Assembly (NCBI GenBank): GCA_947283485.1 | Contig: CAMYOU010000003.1 | Location: 1-64,000 of the forward strand | From: an uncultured Peptostreptococcaceae bacterium | Lineage (GTDB): Bacteria; Bacillota; Clostridia; Tissierellales; Peptoniphilaceae | Length of the DNA stretch: 64,000 nucleotides | Direction of reading: 5' to 3' | Shown: piece by piece, positions 25,501 to 33,700 of the stretch | How positions within the stretch are numbered: position 1 is the first letter of the stretch | How the letters are laid out: each line of letters begins with the position of its first letter | Translations under genes and position numbers: made by a program | The notes under the pieces: generated by a model | Database searches by the model: none | Seen by the model: only the letters and a program-made list of their open reading frames with translations | Told to the model about the DNA's origin: nothing

Positions 25501-25577
25501 GTCTCCGTAGCTCAGCAGGATAGAGCGTTCGCCTCCTAAGCGAAAGGCCGTGGGTTCGACTCCCGCCGGGGACGCCA
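25501..25577 (+). tRNA. tRNA-Arg (anticodon CCT)
   Basis: A complete cloverleaf is visible. The acceptor arms are GTCTCCG and CGGGGAC with one T-G pair, and the D arm is GCTC AGCAGGATA GAGC. The anticodon arm TTCGC-CTCCTAA-GCGAA puts CCT at the anticodon. The T arm is GTGGG-TTCGACT-CCCGC, followed by discriminator G and an encoded CCA. It reads the AGG arginine codon. A terminator follows at once. Confidence 0.96.
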
Positions 25578-25583
25578 CACATC

Positions 25584-25614
25584 GGAAATACGCCGGGCGC
25601 GTATTTCTTTTTTT
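25584..25614 (+). terminator. Terminator of tRNA-Arg
   Basis: GAAATACGC and GCGTATTTC pair around CGGGC and are followed by a T-run. Confidence 0.85.
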
Positions 25615-25705
25615 ACGGAAAAACGCTTTTGTTTCACCCCCCCCCATTGGGTATACAGCATATAACGGACAACACATCGATATCGAAAAAACAAAGGAGG
25701 CACAC

Positions 25706-25972
25706 TTGAAAAAAATCATACATTTACTTTTTTTATGCTTCATTTCAATATTTGTTTTCTTCTGTATTGAATATGTTGTATATAAATTCTTTATTCTCCA
25801 CAATCCGTTATATATCGTTACATTTATATTGTTTTTGGTTGTGTTTAATTTGGATATTCATTTGTTGAATCAAATGAATTTTCCAAATAAGATCATTTCC
25901 CCGGCGATTGCGTTAATAACAGTATTTTTAGGTTTGGCACTTTTGAAGCTTTTGCTACCTATTTTGAAATAA
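25706..25972 (+). CDS. Small membrane protein of unknown function
   Basis: The 88-residue protein is almost all hydrophobic, with three likely membrane helices (about 5-24, 32-50 and 62-84). The start is a TTG at 25706 preceded by AAAGGAGG at 5 bases; no ATG fits. Its codons are far more AT-rich than the neighbouring genes, and it lies just behind a tRNA gene, a common landing site for foreign DNA. I do not recognise a family. Confidence 0.65.
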   Translation: MKKIIHLLFLCFISIFVFFCIEYVVYKFFILHNPLYIVTFILFLVVFNLDIHLLNQMNFPNKIISPAIALITVFLGLALLKLLLPILK

Positions 25973-25998
25973 AGATCGGTTAAAATGAGGCTGAGGAT

Positions 25999-26211
25999 AT
26001 GTCCGTAATCGGAGGGGGTGTGGAACGAACCTATCTCTATCCGCTCTACGGAGGCCTCATCGTCCCGGCGGGCATCATCGTGGGCGCAGCCGAAATCATC
26101 CGCGAAGACATCAAGGAGCTCAAAGAAGGGAAGCCGTCCGAAAGAAAAACCCTCTCGAAACAAATTGCGGAACACGCGAACGAAAAGAAAGAGACGGAAC
26201 CGGAAAAGTAG
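25999..26211 (+). CDS. Small hypothetical protein
   Basis: The 70-residue product has a mildly hydrophobic middle (GGLIVPAGIIVGAAEII) and a Lys/Glu-rich tail (KELKEGKPSERKTLSKQIAE). Codon use matches the GC-rich host genes and a terminator follows 10 bases after the stop, which supports a real gene. The ribosome binding site is weak (GAGG close to the ATG). No family is recognised. Confidence 0.5.
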   Translation: MSVIGGGVERTYLYPLYGGLIVPAGIIVGAAEIIREDIKELKEGKPSERKTLSKQIAEHANEKKETEPEK

Positions 26212-26220
26212 AACGGCAAC

Positions 26221-26251
26221 GAAAAAGAGCGGAAGAACCGCTCTTTTTTTG
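26221..26251. terminator. Bidirectional terminator below the zinc operon
   Basis: AAAAAGAGCGG and CCGCTCTTTTT pair around AAGAA. It serves the small plus-strand gene and the minus-strand zinc operon. Confidence 0.82.
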
Positions 26252-26277
26252 CTTATCATGCGACGAGGAGCGCGCGT

Positions 26278-26754
26278 CTATTCCGCATGGGAGACGTCGG
26301 TGTCGCGTAGTTCCATATATTTTTTTCCGTCTTCTTCGTAGATCGTGAGCGTCCCCGTGACGCGGATCTTGGCGTTTTCCTCCGCGTCGAAGTCGGAGAC
26401 GAACTCGAGTCCCTGTCTGCAACAACCCGCGCTGTCGGAGACGATGACGGCTTTGCGATTCGCATCGTTCGGCGCGTGCATGAGTCTTCCGACGAGGCTC
26501 ACGCGAGCCCCTTCGTAGCGTTCGGGGTTCATGCACATGTCGGCGATGGCGGCGAATGCCACTTGCGCGTTCGCATTCGTGAGATCCATGTCGTTTATGG
26601 GTGTGTTTGCTTCCGCGGTCGCGCTCGTCTTGTCTTCGCGTTTCATCGTGCCGACGGAGGTCTTCTCATCCGGGACGCGGATGACTTCGACTTTTTGCGT
26701 TTTGCCGCAGGCGACGAGGAGAACGACGAGGAATGCGAGGATGGCTTTTTTCAT
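26278..26754 (-). CDS. Lipoprotein at the end of the zinc operon
   Basis: The 158-residue protein has a short lipoprotein signal with LVACG (Cys16). Its C-terminal half looks like a small OB-type beta barrel (YEGARVSLVGRLMHA, then a VSDSAGCCRQGLEFV segment with a Cys pair, then KIRVTGTLTIYEEDGKKY). The CC motif and the gene position suggest metal handling at the membrane, but no function is established. ATG 26754 overlaps the znuB stop (ATGA), so it is made together with the transporter. Confidence 0.78.
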   Translation of the reverse strand: MKKAILAFLVVLLVACGKTQKVEVIRVPDEKTSVGTMKREDKTSATAEANTPINDMDLTNANAQVAFAAIADMCMNPERYEGARVSLVGRLMHAPNDANRKAVIVSDSAGCCRQGLEFVSDFDAEENAKIRVTGTLTIYEEDGKKYMELRDTDVSHAE

Positions 26755-27512
26755 GCGATCACCCCGACGACGACGGAGAGCACGGCAAGGACGAGAAGAA
26801 TCACGACGCCCGCTCCGGCACCGATTACGACGGAGATAAAGAGTCCCGCCGCGCCGGCGACAAAGGCGAGGATGGCGGATCGTCTTGCACATTTGTAAAA
26901 CGAACCGCAAGCCATCGTGCCGAGGACAGGGAGAACCATGAGTCCTGTCGTCAGGAGCGAACCGACGAGTCTCACACCGAGGGCGATGACGAGGGCGGTG
27001 ACGACGGTCATGCCGCGTACGGCGGGTGCATCGGGATCGACGGTGTGCGCGAGGATCGCGCGACGATGCACGTAAAAATATGCGACGCCGACGATGGAGA
27101 TCCCGACGGCGAGAGCCGTGTCCGTGTCGGAGAGCGTGAGGATCGAGCTCGTGCCGAAGAGGACGGTGCAGACGTCGGTCGCGGGATTGGCGCTCGAATG
27201 GGTGAGATTCATCGCAAAATAGCCCGCCGCGAGCGCGGTTGTGCCGATGGCGGCGATTTTGGCATCGGAGAAAGAACGAAGTCTCGTGAGGGCGAGTGCC
27301 GCGACGACGGTCACGGGCAGAACGAGTACGCTTGCACCGATGCCCGTAAGGCTTGCCGCGACCATCGCGGTAAACGCGATCTGGGCGAGTCCGTCCGCCA
27401 TGCGCGTCTTCCCTCGGAGCGTCATGGGGACGCCATAGAGCGCCGCCACGGGCGCAAAGACACAGGCGACGAGGAGCGCACGTCTGACAAAAGCATAGGA
27501 AAGATAGTTCAT
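26751..27512 (-). CDS. Zinc/manganese ABC transporter permease (ZnuB family)
   Basis: The 253-residue permease has seven or eight membrane helices with the ABC-3 family segments MADGLAQIAFTAMVAASL and VRLVGSLLTTGLMVLPVLGT. It moves divalent metal through the membrane with ZnuC and ZnuA. Metal residues often seen in this family (His after MADGL) are replaced here by Ala/Gln. Both ends overlap neighbours by 4 bases. Confidence 0.88.
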   Translation of the reverse strand: MNYLSYAFVRRALLVACVFAPVAALYGVPMTLRGKTRMADGLAQIAFTAMVAASLTGIGASVLVLPVTVVAALALTRLRSFSDAKIAAIGTTALAAGYFAMNLTHSSANPATDVCTVLFGTSSILTLSDTDTALAVGISIVGVAYFYVHRRAILAHTVDPDAPAVRGMTVVTALVIALGVRLVGSLLTTGLMVLPVLGTMACGSFYKCARRSAILAFVAGAAGLFISVVIGAGAGVVILLVLAVLSVVVGVIA

Positions 27513-28060
27513 CGAATCACCTCCACGACGGTATCTGCAGACGCGAGGAGCGTCTCGTCATGGGAACTTGCGAGAACGGCATAGCCCTCTTGCGCGAGTT
27601 TTTTGAGAAGCGCGATGATGCGTCCGACGTTCTCGAGATCGACGCCGGCAGTCGGTTCGTCGAGTAAGAGCGTGCGTTTCCCCGTAGCGAGTGCACGGGC
27701 GATGAGCACACGTTTTTTCTCCCCGCCGGAGAGCGTGGGATACGCGCGACGCTCGAGATGCGTGACATCGGTCGCCTCGAGTGCCGTCCGAATGTCCTCT
27801 TTTGCGGTGCTCTCGACAAATTCGCGTACCGTGACGGGAAAACGGGGATCGACGAGGAGTTCCTGCACGACAAAAGCCGCGCCGTCCGTCTCATACGATC
27901 CGCCGAGGGGCGGAAGGAGTCCCGCGAGCGTGCGAAGAAGTGTCGTCTTCCCCACGCCGTTGGACCCCTTGAGTCCCGCGAACATCCCGTCTTGGACGGA
28001 GAAATTCACGGTAAAGAGGACGTCCGTGCGTCCGATGGCAAGGTCTTGTGCCAGGATCAC
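27509..28060 (-). CDS. Zinc/manganese ABC transporter ATPase (ZnuC family, short)
   Basis: Walker A GSNGVGKTTLLRTL, signature LSGGEKKRVLIARALA, Walker B TLLLDEPTAGVDLEN and the switch His (ASSHDETLL) are all present. At 183 residues it is clearly shorter than the usual 230-250, chiefly because the C-terminal part after the H-loop is missing. The start is GTG at 28060, overlapping the znuA stop as GTGA, with AGAGGCGG upstream. Confidence 0.87.
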   Translation of the reverse strand: MILAQDLAIGRTDVLFTVNFSVQDGMFAGLKGSNGVGKTTLLRTLAGLLPPLGGSYETDGAAFVVQELLVDPRFPVTVREFVESTAKEDIRTALEATDVTHLERRAYPTLSGGEKKRVLIARALATGKRTLLLDEPTAGVDLENVGRIIALLKKLAQEGYAVLASSHDETLLASADTVVEVIR

Positions 28061-29172
28061 TTTGCCGCCTCTTGGAAATGTGCGAGGTTCTCGCGCATGA
28101 TGTCGAGATACGCTATATGGTCGTCGCGCGATACGGCTTCCATGGCGTTAAAGGTGATGGTTTTTGCCGAAGAGCCTTCCGTGACGGTCTTCGCGATCTT
28201 GCCGTCGCTACGCGCTTCCGTAAGGACATAGGCTTTCTTCTGTGCCGCGTCGATGAGGCTCGCAATCGTGTCGACGGAGACTTCCGCATCGGCACTGCAA
28301 CCGCGATAAGCGGCGATGACATTCCATCCGTATTGCTCTTCCAGATAATGGAAGGGGAAGCGATCCGCGAAGACGAGGGTCGGTTTGGTCTTCCCGAAAT
28401 CCGCATAGTCTTTTTCCAGTTTGTCAAGTTCAGCGAGATAAGCATCGCGGTTCTTCTCGATGCGTTCGCGATCTGCCGGGGAGAGTTTCACCATTTCCTC
28501 AGCGATCGCCGTTACCATGCGTTTTGCAAGCGCGGGCGAAAGCCAAACATGCTCGTCAAAATCATGGTGATGGTGGTGATGATGATGTTCATGCTCGTGA
28601 TCGTGATCGTCATGATCGTGGTCGTCGTGCTCCGCTTCCTCATGTTCATGCTCGTGATCGTGATCATGTTTTTCATCATGATCCGCTTCTTCATGCTCGT
28701 GCTCATGTTCCGCTTCTTCATGTTCGTGCTCGTCGTGATCATGATCGGCATCTTCGTGTTCGTGATCGTGGTCTTCCTCCTCGTCGTGGTGATGTTCTTC
28801 CGACGGGAGAAGCGCGTCTTTTACGACGTCCGTCATCACAAGTTTGTTCACACCGTCGAGTTTCGTAAGATCTTCATCGACGCCGCCGACTGCGAGGAGA
28901 AGAGATGCCGCGCGTGCCTTGACGATGTCGTCGGCACTCGGTTCATACGAGTGCAGATCGCCGTGATCGACGAGATATTCCGTCTCGATGGACGTACCCT
29001 CCGCAAGCGTACGCGCCCAGTCATAGAGGGGATAGATCGATGCGACAACTTTCACACCGTTCGATTGTTCTTTGGTCTCTTCATCTCTCGTTGCTTGGGG
29101 TGCATTCCCCGCGCATGCCGCAAGACCTACGAGGGTCGCGAGCATCACTACACTTTTTTTCCAATTTTTCAT
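28057..29172 (-). CDS. Zinc-binding lipoprotein with very long His-rich segment (ZnuA/AdcA type)
   Basis: The 371-residue lipoprotein has lipobox LAAC (Cys20) and a first lobe with the metal His of LVDHGDLHSYEPS. An acidic His-rich insert spans about residues 125-204, in which roughly 33 of 80 residues are His and nearly all others are Asp, Glu or Ala. The second lobe follows with metal ligands in DEHVWLSP and RFPFHYLEE. ZnuA-type proteins deliver zinc to the permease, and the His-rich loop is thought to collect zinc. Most such loops are much shorter. AAAGGAGG precedes ATG 29172. The DNA of the insert (about 28560-28800) is a degenerate repeat. Confidence 0.92.
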   Translation of the reverse strand: MKNWKKSVVMLATLVGLAACAGNAPQATRDEETKEQSNGVKVVASIYPLYDWARTLAEGTSIETEYLVDHGDLHSYEPSADDIVKARAASLLLAVGGVDEDLTKLDGVNKLVMTDVVKDALLPSEEHHHDEEEDHDHEHEDADHDHDEHEHEEAEHEHEHEEADHDEKHDHDHEHEHEEAEHDDHDHDDHDHEHEHHHHHHHHDFDEHVWLSPALAKRMVTAIAEEMVKLSPADRERIEKNRDAYLAELDKLEKDYADFGKTKPTLVFADRFPFHYLEEQYGWNVIAAYRGCSADAEVSVDTIASLIDAAQKKAYVLTEARSDGKIAKTVTEGSSAKTITFNAMEAVSRDDHIAYLDIMRENLAHFQEAAK

Positions 29173-29234
29173 ATCAAAAAAACCTCCTTTTTTCTTTTGG
29201 GTACACAAATAAAAACTCCTAAGAAAAAAGAGGT

Positions 29235-29459
29235 CTATAAGTCCATGCGGACACAGGCGAGCGCAAACGCTCTTCGCGGCGCGCGTCTTTCCATCTCTCG
29301 TAACGAAAAGACGGCGCGGACAAAAAGGAACACGAAGAAGAACGCATGCGCCATGATCATCTTGACGGCGCGAATCATGCAGTCGCGATCCGTGCAGACG
29401 TGACAAGCCGTGATGATGACGGCAATGACAAGTAGCCATACGAGCCAATTCTTTTTCAT
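29235..29459 (-). CDS. Small membrane protein leading the zinc operon
   Basis: The 74-residue protein has one or two hydrophobic helices (NWLVWLLVIAVIITACHVC and HAFFFVFLFVRAVFSL) with Cys/His residues between them (ACHVCTDRDCMIRAV). It ends in a basic tail. It lies 62 bases upstream of znuA, after a good binding site (GGAGG at 7 bases), and seems to be the first gene of the operon. I do not recognise a family. A metal link is only suggested by the Cys pattern and the position. Confidence 0.68.
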   Translation of the reverse strand: MKKNWLVWLLVIAVIITACHVCTDRDCMIRAVKMIMAHAFFFVFLFVRAVFSLREMERRAPRRAFALACVRMDL

Positions 29460-29487
29460 CCTTTCGCCTCCTTCCATCAAGTGCATC

Positions 29488-29496
29488 AGTATACCA
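29488..29496 (-). promoter_or_regulatory. Extended -10 promoter of the zinc operon
   Basis: Minus-strand TGGTATACT, 29 bases before the first ATG, with a weak GCGACA -35-like box 18 bases upstream. Confidence 0.55.
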
Positions 29497-29529
29497 CAAG
29501 ACGTGCATTTTGTCGCGTGCAAAAAAGCG

Positions 29530-29560
29530 ACAAAAAACCTCTCCGCGCGGGAGAGGTCGT
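29530..29560 (-). terminator. Terminator of the MATE gene
   Basis: On the minus strand ACCTCTCC and GGAGAGGT pair around CGCGC and are followed by TTTTTT, 5-8 bases after the MATE stop codon. Confidence 0.82.
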
Positions 29561-29564
29561 TCGT

Positions 29565-30935
29565 CTAGGCGTGCATCCGTTCGAGAGTTAAACTCTCGAG
29601 TCGGTCGATGCGCGCTTGATCGCGCTTCACAAGCATCATGGTCACGGCAAACGAGAGGAAGTCGGCGACTGCCGTGGCGATCCAGATACCCTCGAGCCCC
29701 CAGAGGGCGGCGAAGAGATAGATCGCCGGGAGTAAGAAGATGAGTTGTCTCGAGAGCGAGGTCGCGAGGCTCAGCGCCGGTTGATCGGTCGCTTGGAAAT
29801 AGCTTGCGCTGATGATCTGACTTCCGGTAAAGGGAATCATCGCGTAGTAGGCGCGTACCGCATAGCGCATCGCGTCCATGCCCGCGCCGTCCGAGCCGAA
29901 AATCGAGATATAGCTCTCGGGCCACAGTTCAATCGTCACCCACATGATCGTCATATACCCCGTGGCGAGAAGCGCCGCCGTGCGCAGGGTCTTTCGTACG
30001 CGCGCATAATTCCTGGCACCGTAATTGTAGCCCATGATGGGTTGTGCACCTTGATTGAGCCCGATGACGGGCATGAAGACGAGCATGGCGATGGACTGCA
30101 CGATGCCCATGGTCGAGACGGCAAAGTCGCCGCCGTACGCTTGGAGTTTCACATTGTAGACGATGGTGATGAGACTCGAGACGAGTTGCATGCCGAAATT
30201 GCTCGTCCCCAGTCTCAGACTCGGCATGATGAGAGACGGCTCGAGTTTTGTCGGGAAGTGTAGCTTGAGACTCGAAGAGCCGATCGTAAAATACTGCATG
30301 ACCCAGACGAACGAGGACGTCATGCCGATCCCCGTCGCCCACGCCGCACCCGCGACGCCCCACCCCCATTTCACGATGAAGACATAGTCTAGGACGGTGT
30401 TCACAATCGCACCGATGAGCGTCGTCCCCATCGAGATCACGGGATTGCCCTCTCCGCGCGTAAACGCATTGAGTCCGAACTGTACGAGATGCACGGGCAT
30501 AAAGTACACGAGGACCGAGAGATACGACTCGGCATACGGCAGGAGTCCCTCGCTGCCGCCGAAGAATAGGAGAAGCGGCTTCATGAAGAGCTTCATGAGA
30601 ATGGAAAGCGCGACCCCCGTAAAGAAGAGCAGGACGAGCGAGTTGTTTAAGATCGCTTCGGATTTCTCGCGATTGCCGCGTCCGAGTTCGATCGACGAGA
30701 GCGCATTGCCGCCAAAACCGATGAGCATCGCAAACGCCATCGCAACGATCATAAAGGGAAAGGCGAGATAGACGCCGCCGATGGCGTTACTGCCCACCAC
30801 CTGCCCCAAGAAAATGCGGTCGACGACATTGTAGAGTGCGTTGACGAGCATGCCGATGATCGTCGGAATCGAAAAGGAGATGAGGAGTTTCGTGATATTC
30901 GTCGTCCCCATCCTTGCCGCATGATCTTTTTTCAT
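29565..30935 (-). CDS. MATE family efflux transporter
   Basis: The 456-residue protein has twelve predicted helices in two halves, each starting with the MATE pattern (LLISFSIPTIIGMLVNALYNVVDRIFLGQVVG in pieces across residues 17-48; LGTSNFGMQLVSSLITIVYN in the second half). Such proteins export cationic drugs or metabolites using an ion gradient; this one has the NorM/DinF-like subgroup look. The start overlaps the tadA stop by 4 bases, so it is coupled to a housekeeping gene. The substrate is unknown. Confidence 0.9.
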   Translation of the reverse strand: MKKDHAARMGTTNITKLLISFSIPTIIGMLVNALYNVVDRIFLGQVVGSNAIGGVYLAFPFMIVAMAFAMLIGFGGNALSSIELGRGNREKSEAILNNSLVLLFFTGVALSILMKLFMKPLLLFFGGSEGLLPYAESYLSVLVYFMPVHLVQFGLNAFTRGEGNPVISMGTTLIGAIVNTVLDYVFIVKWGWGVAGAAWATGIGMTSSFVWVMQYFTIGSSSLKLHFPTKLEPSLIMPSLRLGTSNFGMQLVSSLITIVYNVKLQAYGGDFAVSTMGIVQSIAMLVFMPVIGLNQGAQPIMGYNYGARNYARVRKTLRTAALLATGYMTIMWVTIELWPESYISIFGSDGAGMDAMRYAVRAYYAMIPFTGSQIISASYFQATDQPALSLATSLSRQLIFLLPAIYLFAALWGLEGIWIATAVADFLSFAVTMMLVKRDQARIDRLESLTLERMHA

Positions 30936-31384
30936 TTTTGTTCCCTCAACCTTCTAAAGAATGTACTCAAAAGTTCGCTTGCTTCGTCTTTTAGGACGCC
31001 CGTCACCACCTCGGGATGATGATTGAAACGCGGAACGGCGAGAAGATCGACGACGCTTCCGCACGCGCCGTGTTTGGGATCCATCGTGCCGATCACGACC
31101 CGCCGAAAACGCGCAAGGAGAATCGCGCCCGCGCACATCGAGCAGGGTTCGAGCGTCACATAGATGGTCGCGTCGGGCAGGCGCAAGTCCCCCGTCCGCT
31201 TTGCCGCCTCGTCGATCGCCATCATCTCCGCGTGATAGGCGGGATGTCTCTTCGTATGCGTGAGATTGTGACCGCGCCCGATGACTTCGTCCCCCAGGAC
31301 GACGACGGCACCCACGGGCACTTCGTTCATCTCGGCGGCACGCCGCGCTTCTTCGATTGCAAGCTTCATATAATACGTATCCAT
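30932..31384 (-). CDS. tadA: tRNA-specific adenosine-34 deaminase
   Basis: The 150-residue enzyme has the deaminase zinc site: HAE in PAYHAEMMAIDEAA and PCSMC in TLEPCSMCAGAILLARF. The N-terminus MKLAIEEARRAAEMNEVPVGAVVV and the FFRRLRE end are typical of TadA. It makes inosine at the wobble position of tRNA-Arg(ACG). No Shine-Dalgarno sequence precedes ATG 31384; a TATGAT -10 box lies only 11 bases upstream, so the mRNA may be nearly leaderless. An ATG at residue 6 has no binding site either. Confidence 0.93.
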   Translation of the reverse strand: MDTYYMKLAIEEARRAAEMNEVPVGAVVVLGDEVIGRGHNLTHTKRHPAYHAEMMAIDEAAKRTGDLRLPDATIYVTLEPCSMCAGAILLARFRRVVIGTMDPKHGACGSVVDLLAVPRFNHHPEVVTGVLKDEASELLSTFFRRLREQK

Positions 31385-31395
31385 GTGGTTAGTGT

Positions 31396-31401
31396 ATCAT
31401 A
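31396..31401 (-). promoter_or_regulatory. -10 box directly before tadA
   Basis: Minus-strand TATGAT, whose expected start point lies about 5 bases before the tadA ATG. No convincing -35 box. Confidence 0.45.
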
Positions 31402-31419
31402 TTCGACCCCGCTTGGCGC

Positions 31420-31447
31420 AAAAAAGACACGTCCGTATGAACGTGTC
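31420..31447 (-). terminator. Terminator after the MFS transporter gene
   Basis: GACACGT and ACGTGTC pair around an 8-base loop and are followed on the minus strand by TTTTTT. The hairpin separates the MFS gene from tadA. Confidence 0.8.
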
Positions 31448-31454
31448 TCGTTTT

Positions 31455-32801
31455 TTATTCTGCCGACGATTCCACAGCGGTTTCCGTCTCGACCTCGGCT
31501 TCGCCGTGTTTGACAAAACGCATCGAAAGGAGTGCTAAGAGAAAGAAGATCGCCGCATAGGGAAAGAGTGCGCCGTAGTCTTTCGTAAGATCGCGGATGA
31601 AACCGAAGAGAATCGGGCTTACGATGGACGCGGCAAAACTGAAGAAATAATAATACCCCGTGAACGAACCGATCGACTCCGCGCGGGCGAGCTCCACGAC
31701 CATGGGGAGCGAATTGATATTGATGCACGACCAGAAGATGCCGCCCACGAGGAGGAGTGCCAAAACGATCGTCGCGTTTTGGATGAAGAGGATCGGGAGG
31801 AAACAAAGGATAAGTCCCGCAAGCCCCGTCACGATCATGCGCTTGCGTCCGATTTTTTGTGCGAGAAGACCGCTCGGCACGGCGAAGACGAGGAACGTAA
31901 GTGAGAACGCGGTGAGCATCATGGCGCCTCTCCCCTTATCCACGCCGAGGGCATTGGTCGCATAGAGCGTAAAGAACGTCTCGATGGCGTTGTAACCGGA
32001 GAACCACGCGAAGATCGCAAAGAGAAGAAATGCAAGCGAGCGTTTCTCGCCTTTCTCGAGCGAACGAAAACCGTGGATCTTCTTGCCGAAGAGTTTGCCG
32101 TTCTCGTTTTCTTCTTTTTCGTCCGCGCCCTCGGGAACGTCGCGATCGTATTCCCGTAGGAGTGCCTCCTCGCGCGGGGAGAGTTTCTTCCCGCGTTCGA
32201 CATGATAGCGAAGTCTCGCGGGTTCGCGCACGAAGACGAGAAGAAGCACGAGCGAGACGAAGAGTCCCACCGCACCCATCATAAACGGAGCTTCAAGCGT
32301 AGGATCCGCCGTCGCGAGTTTGCCGCCCGCGAGAAAAGCGAGGATCGCGCCGATGCCGCCCATGAGATTGATGACGCCGTTCGCACTCGAGCGAAGAATC
32401 GGCGCAGTGACATCGGGCATGAGCGAGATGACGGGACTGCGCCACAGACTCATGAAGAAATTGAAGAAGATGAGGATCGTCATGACGCTCGTGAGGGTCT
32501 GCATGCGCGGGATAAAGACGAGGAGCACCGCACTCACGGGCAGTGCCGCAAGAATCCACGGCATGCGTCTGCCGAGCGGTGAGACCGTCTTATCCGAGAG
32601 CGTCCCGACGAGCGGTTGAAAGATGATGCCGAAGAAATTGTCGATCGTCATAATGAGACCGATGAGTGCCGTCGAGCGGATGAAGCGTTCTTCGAGCAAG
32701 ACCGGCACGAACGAATTATAGAGGCTCCACGCGAGCGACGACGCGAGAAAACCGAAGCCGATCAAAAGCGTGTTTTTCCAATTGAGCTTTTTCTGATTCA
32801 T
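31455..32801 (-). CDS. MFS transporter, probable sugar transporter (SLC45/GPH-like)
   Basis: The 448-residue protein has twelve helices. The first cytoplasmic loop is GTLSDKTVSPLGRRMPWIL, as in SLC45-type and GPH-type sugar symporters, and a long charged central loop (about 200-255) separates the halves. A role in di- or oligosaccharide uptake is suggested by the family and by malQ and the mal operon upstream on the same strand; it is inferred. GGGAGG precedes ATG 32801. It follows the EamA gene by 12 bases. Confidence 0.85.
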   Translation of the reverse strand: MNQKKLNWKNTLLIGFGFLASSLAWSLYNSFVPVLLEERFIRSTALIGLIMTIDNFFGIIFQPLVGTLSDKTVSPLGRRMPWILAALPVSAVLLVFIPRMQTLTSVMTILIFFNFFMSLWRSPVISLMPDVTAPILRSSANGVINLMGGIGAILAFLAGGKLATADPTLEAPFMMGAVGLFVSLVLLLVFVREPARLRYHVERGKKLSPREEALLREYDRDVPEGADEKEENENGKLFGKKIHGFRSLEKGEKRSLAFLLFAIFAWFSGYNAIETFFTLYATNALGVDKGRGAMMLTAFSLTFLVFAVPSGLLAQKIGRKRMIVTGLAGLILCFLPILFIQNATIVLALLLVGGIFWSCININSLPMVVELARAESIGSFTGYYYFFSFAASIVSPILFGFIRDLTKDYGALFPYAAIFFLLALLSMRFVKHGEAEVETETAVESSAE

Positions 32802-32813
32802 AGAAATCCTCCC

Positions 32814-33680
32814 TTAGAGCGGCGGATGATCCGGCTTCCGCCTCGTGTTGAAATAGTATGAAATGTATCCGCTCGCGATGATTAAAAGCATCCCGAGAAA
32901 CATCCGAAGCGAGATGCGCTCGGAGAAGAGGATCGCCCCCACAAGCGGTGCCACGACAACCCCCGCATAGTCGAAGATCGAGACTTCGCTTGCCGGTGCC
33001 GACGCATACGCACGCGTGATGAAGAACTGCCCCGAGCCTGCGAACACGCCGATGAGTATGAGGATGCCCCAGTTTTTGAGGCTCAAAGGCTCATAGGAAT
33101 AGACCATCGGCGGGAATAACACGATCGACGAGAAGACTGCAAAATAGAAGATGATGCGAAAACCGTTCTCATTGCGCAGACGCCTGAGGAACGAATACGC
33201 AAGCCCCGCCATAAGCGCACCCGTGAGCCCCACGAGAAACGGAAAGAGCGTGTAATGCCCGTCGGGTTTGATGATGACGACTGCCCCCGCAAACGCGAGC
33301 AAAAGTGAAAAGATCTTCGGAACCGTGAGCTTTTCTTTTAAGAGAACCGTCGAGAGCAAAGTGATGAAGACCGGCGCGGTCTTCTGGAGAATCTGCGCGT
33401 CGCCGAGCTTGAGATTGCGATTGGCGTAGAAAAAACACACCATGCCGCACAGACCGAAGAATGATCGGAAGAAGAGATCTCTCCTCGACTCGGGACGCGG
33501 CGCAATCGGAATATGCTCCTCGCGCATCGTGAAATACGCCAAGAAACCGATCATGAGATTTCTTAGAAACAGTTGTTGCGAGATCGGCACCGCTCCGCCC
33601 GAGAGCTTCACCATCGCCGCCATCATCGCAAAGCTGGACGACGCGAGGATCATCGAGAGGATGCCTTTTTTTCGATCCAT
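32814..33680 (-). CDS. EamA/DMT family transporter
   Basis: The 288-residue protein has ten helices made of two EamA repeats (residues about 8-135 and 150-280). PVFITLLSTVLLKEKLTVPK and APLVGAILFSERISLRMFLG mark the repeat ends. DMT transporters usually export amino acids or other metabolites; this substrate is unknown. AGGGGG precedes ATG 33680 and an extended -10 box lies 21 bases upstream, so it probably starts a two-gene unit with the MFS gene. Confidence 0.87.
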   Translation of the reverse strand: MDRKKGILSMILASSSFAMMAAMVKLSGGAVPISQQLFLRNLMIGFLAYFTMREEHIPIAPRPESRRDLFFRSFFGLCGMVCFFYANRNLKLGDAQILQKTAPVFITLLSTVLLKEKLTVPKIFSLLLAFAGAVVIIKPDGHYTLFPFLVGLTGALMAGLAYSFLRRLRNENGFRIIFYFAVFSSIVLFPPMVYSYEPLSLKNWGILILIGVFAGSGQFFITRAYASAPASEVSIFDYAGVVVAPLVGAILFSERISLRMFLGMLLIIASGYISYYFNTRRKPDHPPL

Positions 33681-33700
33681 AAAATACCCCCTATAGAACT

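Noticed and set aside
25501..25577. tRNA-Arg as attachment site of an integrated element
   Set aside because: No second copy of the tRNA 3' end and no integrase or transposase gene were found in the window.
26733..27584. 283-codon plus-strand frame rich in Asp, Arg and Gly
   Set aside because: It is antisense to znuB and lacks any protein-like pattern.
28560..28800. Short repeats resembling a CRISPR array or microsatellite
   Set aside because: The units are irregular, have no spacers and encode the His-rich segment of ZnuA in frame.
28048..29403. 451-codon plus-strand frame with long Val/Met/Phe/Leu runs
   Set aside because: The hydrophobic runs are the antisense reading of the His/Asp codons of znuA, not a membrane protein.
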